Assembly (NCBI RefSeq): GCF_014635825.1
Contig: NZ_BMDO01000007.1
Coordinates: 186,001 to 250,000, forward strand
DNA: 64,000 nt
Source of the DNA: Mucilaginibacter galii
GTDB taxonomy: Bacteria > Bacteroidota > Bacteroidia > Sphingobacteriales > Sphingobacteriaceae
Direction of reading: 5' to 3'
Each line of letters begins with the position of its first letter. Position 1 is the stretch's first letter. Shown in pieces: positions 61,201 through 64,000 of this stretch. The notes below the pieces were generated by a model that had not been told where the DNA came from, did not search any database, and worked only from the letters and a program-made list of their open reading frames with translations. Position numbers and translations under genes: made by a program.

Positions 61201-61266
61201 TTGCGCAAATGTGTTTGATACAACACATATACTCAAAGCCAGAAGAATAAGTAGAATTTTCTTCAT
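58234..61266 (-). CDS. SusC/RagA family TonB-linked outer-membrane protein
   Basis: TonB-dependent outer-membrane transporter of 1010 residues. A signal peptide covers about 1-21 (ending TFAQ). A carboxypeptidase-regulatory-like domain (about 25-105, KITGKVTGADDGQPLPGVSV) precedes the plug (ASFTQLLQGTAPGLQV, PLIIVDGVQV, ATAIYGSRAGNGVLVV), and the 22-strand barrel ends with GYTFGIDVRF. No N-terminal signalling domain for anti-sigma factors is seen. It is the first gene of a two-gene operon with SusD. The imported substrate (glycan or peptide) cannot be inferred from neighbours. Confidence 0.95.
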   Translation of the reverse strand: MKKILLILLALSICVVSNTFAQGRKITGKVTGADDGQPLPGVSVVVKGSTSGTQTDPNGNFTLNVPTGATTLVINYVGFVTQEVSISGTDNVTVSLRSDVRSLNEVVVSAGYQSLQRKDLPGAVSIVGSKEVEQKPIASFTQLLQGTAPGLQVTGSSGRPGANAYIRIRGTGSITASSEPLIIVDGVQVSTTAYNGLNPNDIENVVVLKDADATAIYGSRAGNGVLVVNTKQGRPGAPTVRYSFQYGKTQAQKLKNVSLMNAQEKLQYEYELGFTNGTIDTMITNRGYPAGTDITTLTPTQRTDLWNLAISRGAGDWRDYLLQNATTKTHELALSGGADKIKYYLSGNISDYPGVERFSTFKRKGGRLNVEYQIKDWFKLGTNIGVTQTHDNRVREAYNSQNSYGALFFFNPYEQVYNADGSYNTTLSNGFSPLEGAVNNPVSYDRLNQFGTFFGEARFFKHLLLRSQYGINYNTLKYQSYLQPGSNLASILGYNQKQDQIQQDFFYTFTNTANWLQTIADKHNINILAGTEYNKSNLYSLSATGRGFPSKDYTTLENAATPTAATTSINEFALISYFGRVQYDFDKRYSINLSGRRDGSSRFGANVRFANFYAVGAGWDLRQEKFFTLPEWVTDLKLRGSYGTSGNNNIGNYEALGTYSLTGRYNDQTAAVPARLANPNLTWETTYAKDIGLTYGFLDGRITGEIDYYSRNNKNLLYQVQVSQTTGFSSYTGNIGAVRNYGVEFAVTGNVIRKKDFRWDVTLNYTHNDNEISELYVDNASLASSAGFGQLVVGQPIGTFYLTRYKGVNPANGKAVYYNRDGSETETYPSGQEVLLNGKSPNVKYYGTVGTNLFYKGIDFSARLYYSGGNYIYNQILQDATSNGSSIQSNQFTEASNYWKKPGDVVLYPNPLDPTQATVHDSDQYLEKGDYVTLRDVTLGYTLNNKLTNRLKVKSIRVFAQGTNLAVWTKFKGLPEVGDSNNERTDYPGTFNLYGYPPIKGYTFGIDVRF

Positions 61267-61543
61267 TTGTAAATTGTTTGAGTTAATAAAATAGTTTTCT
61301 GGAGCGAAAATTATAAATTATAAATCTATTATCCTAGGTATTTGAAAAAAAATGTTGTTAATGATAAATATATGTTAACAATTAAGTTAAATATACTAAT
61401 TAATGAACACAACCTTAATCTCGTAAGAGTTAAATTTGACATTACTGGCAAATGATAAGTATAGAAACTAAATTTCCTATCACTATAACACTTCAAGGTT
61501 GTAATTCACCAACTAATGACCTACATTATTCAAGCGTTTGTAT

Positions 61544-63307
61544 TTACATACGTTCTGGAACTTCAATACCTAATAAAAGCATAGCTTTAGCAATAATTTT
61601 TGCCGTAGAGGCAGACAAATTCAACCTAAAAGCCTTCAATTCTTCATTTTCGGCTTGTAAAATTGATTTTTCGTGGTAAAATTTATTGTAAACCTTGGCC
61701 AGTTCGTAAACGTAGTTGGCAATAGCGGCGGGATTGAAATCTTTAGCTGCCTGATTAACTGTTTCGGGATATTGACTCATGGCAATGATGAGGTCGCGTT
61801 CTACGGAGTCGGGTTCGGTAATTGTTGAAACTACAGTGACCTCTCCTCCCCTGCTCATTACAGATTTGATCCGGGCATGGGTATATTGTATAAACGGACC
61901 GGTATGACCTTGAAAATCTACCGACTCGTTAGGATCGAATAACAGGCGTTTTTTAGGATCTACCTTTAATAAGAAGTATTTGAGTGCGCCCATACCTATT
62001 ATATAATACAGGTGTTGTTTGTCTTCTTCAGCAAAATCGGCAGTTTTGCCGAGCGCTTCTGTTTGTTCTTTGGCAGTGGCTTCCATTTCGCTGATGAGGT
62101 CATCGGCATCAACAACGGTTCCTTCACGCGATTTCATTTTTCCGGAGGGAAGATCAACCATACCGTAAGACAAATGGTACAATCCCTTAGCCCAAGTCTT
62201 ACCCAATTTTTGTAAAATCAGAAACAACACTTTAAAATGGTAATCCTGCTCGTTACCTACTACGTAGATGGACTCGTCCATGCCAAAGTTGTCATACTTC
62301 AATTGCGCAGTACCTAGATCTTGAGTGATGTACACGGAGGTACCATCGGCACGTAACACAAGCTTCTGGTCAAGTCCTTCGTCGGTGAGGTCTATCCAAA
62401 CAGAACCATCTTCCTTTTTAAAGAATACACCTTTAGCCAGTCCTTCTTCAATAATATCTTTACCTAATAAGTAGGTATTCGATTCGTAGTAGTACTGATC
62501 AAAGTCGACACCCAGTTTTTTGTATGTTTTTGCAAAGCCATCGTAAACCCAGGTGTTCATGGTCTTCCAAAGATCAATTACTTCCTCATTGCCAGCTTCC
62601 CACTTTTGCAGCATTTGCTGGGCCTGCAATATTAGTGGTGCCGATTTTTTGGCTTCTTCTTCCGTTTTACCCGCCGCCTTTAATTCTTCAATCTGAACTT
62701 TATAAGCCTTATCAAACAACACGTAATATTTACCCACCAAGTGATCGCCTTTCATGCCCGAAGATTGTGGAGTTTCGCCATTGCCAAACAGTTGCCAGGC
62801 CAGCATCGATTTACAGATGTGTATGCCACGGTCATTAACCAAATTAGCCTTAATTACTTCATAACCTGCCGCCTTTAAGATCGCAGCAACCGAGTAGCCT
62901 AACAGGTTGTTACGCACATGGCCCAAATGCAATGGCTTATTAGTATTAGGCGATGAATACTCTACCATAACCTTTTTGCCGTTAGGCGCAGCTATACCAA
63001 AATCCTCTTTAACTACAGTCTCATTATAAACAGCTAACCAATAGCTATCAGCAATAGATACATTGAGAAACCCCTTGATAATGTTGAAACCCGAAACTTC
63101 TGCAACATTTTCTTGCAGGTAAGTACCAATTTCCTGGCCGGTTTGCTCGGGCGATTTACGGGAAAACTTGGTGTAAGGAAAAGTCACTATAGTTACCTGT
63201 CCTTCAAACTCCTTGCGGGTTTGCTGCAGGTTAACATCCTGAGGGGTAATTGTTGTGTTATATAATTGTTTAACAGCTTGTATAGTAGCAGTAGTAATAA
63301 AGTCCAT
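61544..63307 (-). CDS. argS: Arginyl-tRNA synthetase
   Basis: Class I aminoacyl-tRNA synthetase charging tRNA-Arg. The 587-residue protein has an N-terminal tRNA-binding (Arg_tRNA_synt_N) domain, the HIGH-type motif HLGH (SSPNTNKPLHLGHVRNN) near 116-132, the KMSKS-like KMKSREGTVVD near 383, and the DALR anticodon-binding domain at the C-terminus, ending in GIEVPERM. Start ATG is at 63305-63307, with a -7 box exactly 4 bp upstream. It diverges from an arginine-deiminase-family gene. Confidence 0.96.
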   Translation of the reverse strand: MDFITTATIQAVKQLYNTTITPQDVNLQQTRKEFEGQVTIVTFPYTKFSRKSPEQTGQEIGTYLQENVAEVSGFNIIKGFLNVSIADSYWLAVYNETVVKEDFGIAAPNGKKVMVEYSSPNTNKPLHLGHVRNNLLGYSVAAILKAAGYEVIKANLVNDRGIHICKSMLAWQLFGNGETPQSSGMKGDHLVGKYYVLFDKAYKVQIEELKAAGKTEEEAKKSAPLILQAQQMLQKWEAGNEEVIDLWKTMNTWVYDGFAKTYKKLGVDFDQYYYESNTYLLGKDIIEEGLAKGVFFKKEDGSVWIDLTDEGLDQKLVLRADGTSVYITQDLGTAQLKYDNFGMDESIYVVGNEQDYHFKVLFLILQKLGKTWAKGLYHLSYGMVDLPSGKMKSREGTVVDADDLISEMEATAKEQTEALGKTADFAEEDKQHLYYIIGMGALKYFLLKVDPKKRLLFDPNESVDFQGHTGPFIQYTHARIKSVMSRGGEVTVVSTITEPDSVERDLIIAMSQYPETVNQAAKDFNPAAIANYVYELAKVYNKFYHEKSILQAENEELKAFRLNLSASTAKIIAKAMLLLGIEVPERM

Positions 63308-63311
63308 CTTA

Positions 63312-63319
63312 CAAAATTA
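63312..63319 (-). promoter_or_regulatory. -7 promoter box of argS
   Basis: TAATTTTG on the minus strand fits TAnnTTTG and ends 4 bp before the argS ATG. Confidence 0.5.
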
Positions 63320-63361
63320 AATAAAATGCCTTAACCTGCTGTCATTAATTGAATGGTTTAA

Positions 63362-63369
63362 TAACTTTG
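63362..63369 (+). promoter_or_regulatory. -7 promoter box of the arginine-deiminase-family gene
   Basis: TAACTTTG, an exact consensus match, ends 17 bp before the ATG. No -33 TTG at the proper distance. Confidence 0.5.
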
Positions 63370-63386
63370 AAAGCATCCTATTATAT

Positions 63387-64000
63387 ATGACTCTAAATTC
63401 TGACCAGTTAAAACTCAATGTATCCTCTGAAATTGGCACCCTTCGTGCCTTACTGATCCATAGTCCTGATAGCGGCCTCGGCAAAGTAGTGCCCTCCAAA
63501 GCGCAGGATTGGCTTTTTGAAGACATTGTGCATTTAGATACCATGCGCAAAAATGAGTATGATTACTATGTAAAGTTACTCCTCTATTTTTTAGATGCTG
63601 ATAAAATTAAAGGCAGATTACACGAGATAGACGCTCCCGAAGCCGAACGCAACTTCTATAAGCCAGACCATGCTGATTTTTATGCATCTGACAAGGTTAT
63701 AGAGATACAAACCCTACTTGCGCAAATATTGGAAGACCAGGGTATTCGTGAGAAATTAACCGCATCTGTTTGTGCCATAGAGAGTTGCAATTACCGTTTA
63801 CAACAACAATTGAACAATACACACCCTGTTGAGTTAGCTAAAATATTTATATCGGGCTCTTTAGGAAAGGATCAGATGATCTTTGCCCCTATTCCCAACC
63901 TCATTTTTTCGCGCGATATTGGTATTACGATTAATAACCATATCCTCATAAACAAGCCGGCAAAAAAAGCCCGGTCACGCGAAACATTGCTGGCTAGGTA
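63387..64000 (+). CDS. Arginine deiminase / amidinotransferase family protein, N-terminal part
   Basis: The gene runs past the right edge; about 204 codons are visible. The sequence (LNVSSEIGTLRALLIHSPDSGLGKVVPSK near 10-38, LFEDIVHLDTMR near 43-54, IPNLIFSRDIGI near 175) matches the arginine deiminase-like members of the amidinotransferase superfamily found in Bacteroidetes. The FEDIV and FSRD segments are substrate-contact motifs of that fold; the catalytic histidine and cysteine lie beyond the window. It likely hydrolyses arginine or a related guanidino compound. It diverges from argS. Confidence 0.85.
   Translation, partial: MTLNSDQLKLNVSSEIGTLRALLIHSPDSGLGKVVPSKAQDWLFEDIVHLDTMRKNEYDYYVKLLLYFLDADKIKGRLHEIDAPEAERNFYKPDHADFYASDKVIEIQTLLAQILEDQGIREKLTASVCAIESCNYRLQQQLNNTHPVELAKIFISGSLGKDQMIFAPIPNLIFSRDIGITINNHILINKPAKKARSRETLLAR

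Noticed and set aside
61452..61679. Plus-strand ORF at the end of argS
   Set aside because: More than half is antisense to argS; no promoter or family signal.

Overview
The window comes from the chromosome of a Bacteroidetes bacterium, most likely a member of the Sphingobacteriaceae such as Mucilaginibacter or Pedobacter. This is inferred from the gene families and was not tested by alignment. The main signs are a SusC/SusD pair, a GH92 mannosidase, TonB-dependent and lipoprotein-rich envelope genes, the absence of Shine-Dalgarno sequences, and promoters of the Bacteroidetes type (TTG, 18-20 bp, TAnnTTTG). There are no rRNA or tRNA genes, CRISPR arrays, prophages or insertion sequences that I can see. 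It is a mostly housekeeping stretch with a few accessory loci.

Layout. 1-8400: the start of a probable low-affinity iron permease, class II aldolase (fba), accD, the KDO genes kdsA-kdsD, a DUF3140 gene, a small unannotated membrane peptide, an aldehyde dehydrogenase, an AT-rich patch with an orphan gene, and mnmA. 8500-19300: topA, bioB, mgtE, the ribD-EamA-yigZ operon facing prmC, xerD and aroQ. 19600-28000: an MscS channel that overlaps a family 2 glycosyltransferase tail to tail, an LpxL-like acyltransferase, wbqC-corA, and a metallo-beta-lactamase/DUF3820/msrA operon. 28000-37500: an aldo/keto reductase, a repeat-rich secreted protein, a sorbosone-type dehydrogenase with its cytochrome c, an AraC regulator beside a frameshifted alcohol dehydrogenase, a choice-of-anchor I lipoprotein and a TPR locus. 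37500-46300: an ABC importer of the TrpXYZ/ABC_sub_bind type, a methionine/glutamine transaminase with an omega-amidase, GH92, and PPK2. 46400-64000: PBP1A, a metallopeptidase/propeller/barrel outer-membrane protein, a fasciclin protein, msrB, a LexA-like regulator facing a GIY-YIG gene, bioF-bioD, SusCD, argS and the start of an arginine-deiminase-family gene.

How the genes work together. kdsD makes arabinose 5-phosphate and kdsA uses it for KDO, while the LpxL-like acyltransferase and glycosyltransferase serve the same envelope. bioF, bioD and bioB supply three biotin steps, but bioB lies over 40 kb from bioFD and bioA is not present. MsrA and MsrB are both predicted lipoproteins and together repair both methionine sulfoxide epimers outside the cytoplasm. 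The sugar dehydrogenase should hand electrons to the adjacent cytochrome c.

The most interesting signals are regulatory. At least five genes have a -7-like box exactly 4 bp before the ATG, which suggests leaderless mRNAs. A TTACTAA operator cluster overlaps both divergent promoters between the LexA-like regulator and the GIY-YIG gene. A repeated 20-bp site lies upstream of both araC and its neighbouring dehydrogenase. There is also a 31-residue membrane peptide with a full consensus promoter. One dehydrogenase is broken by a single-base deletion, and a palindromic repeat has entered a glycosyltransferase gene in frame.
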